Shown: positions 63,964-64,000 of the stretch, piece after piece
Layout: the number at the start of each line of letters is the position of its first letter
Position numbering within the stretch: position 1 is the stretch's first letter
Source: Desulfolutivibrio sulfoxidireducens
Lineage (GTDB): Bacteria; Desulfobacterota; Desulfovibrionia; Desulfovibrionales; Desulfovibrionaceae
DNA: 64,000 nucleotides
Assembly (NCBI RefSeq): GCF_013376475.1
Contig: NZ_CP045508.1
Location: forward strand, 1,733,501-1,797,500
Direction: 5' to 3'
The notes under the pieces: generated by a model
Told to the model about the DNA's origin: nothing
What the model saw: the letters and a program-made list of their open reading frames with translations, nothing else
Databases searched by the model: none
Position numbers and translations under genes: made by a program

Positions 63964-64000
63964 GGGATGGCCGGAACGGAATACCCCGGCGGTCGCGCCG

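Overview
The window is high-GC bacterial DNA with tightly packed genes and reads like a sulfate-reducing deltaproteobacterium of the Desulfovibrionaceae. The evidence is a periplasmic selenocysteine-containing formate dehydrogenase (FdhAB) very like the Desulfovibrio tungsten/molybdenum enzymes, NADP-type isocitrate dehydrogenase, HypAB nickel chaperones, the futalosine menaquinone enzyme MqnC, a two-gene SUF-like Fe-S system, an amphi-Trp protein and many sensor kinases. I assign it to the family by recognition of these proteins, not by a database search. No rRNA, tRNA, CRISPR array or intact prophage was seen.

Layout. 1-3060: the end of a HemW-like gene, phosphoglucomutase and a degenerate IS1595-type transposase gene. 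3061-8022: a formate dehydrogenase locus (fdhA with an in-frame UGA read as selenocysteine, fdhB, terminator), a DUF1992 gene and, after it, a decayed second copy of the fdhB 3' end. 8087-15353: a seven-gene operon whose genes mostly overlap: branched-chain-type periplasmic binding lipoprotein, sensor kinase, receiver-STAS regulator, thioredoxin-fold protein, GAF-GAF-TM-rhodanese protein without the catalytic cysteine, MauE/DoxX-like membrane protein and small lipoprotein. This is the best candidate for an undescribed system, an envelope redox or sulfur sensing and relay module. 15622-21235: a frameshifted dolichol/phytol-kinase-like gene, a TlpA-type thioredoxin, four small proteins of unknown function, an acyltransferase and a single-domain response regulator.

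21451-28011: icd, hyuA-hyuB (hydantoinase/oxoprolinase), a sharply AT-rich one-gene island (DUF5677-like) that has replaced the end of hyuB, and a TauE/SafE permease. 28388-34470: the protein-quality-control cluster tig-clpP-clpX-lon with a terminator. 34515-38757: tRNA m1A methyltransferase, a radical SAM protein, RNase E/G and queH. 38758-39436: a hairpin-rich dispersed repeat and a 16-bp tandem array. 39437-46563: a CHASE4 sensor kinase, amphi-Trp protein, hypA-hypB, a DUF554 protein, a SufC/SufB pair and a 73-bp tandem repeat.

46588-64000: a secreted protein, a J-domain protein, a YkgJ-type cysteine protein, a CoA-binding protein, mqnC, an EamA exporter, an M24 peptidase, a HIT protein, LapA, then DNA repair and housekeeping (mutS-lysA, an SGNH hydrolase, uvrC), a GNAT acetyltransferase, a LOG-family protein, a beta-CASP metallo-beta-lactamase protein and infA with a clear promoter. 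Two families of hairpin-rich repeats lie at the 3' ends of genes (icd, mqnC, queH, eamA).
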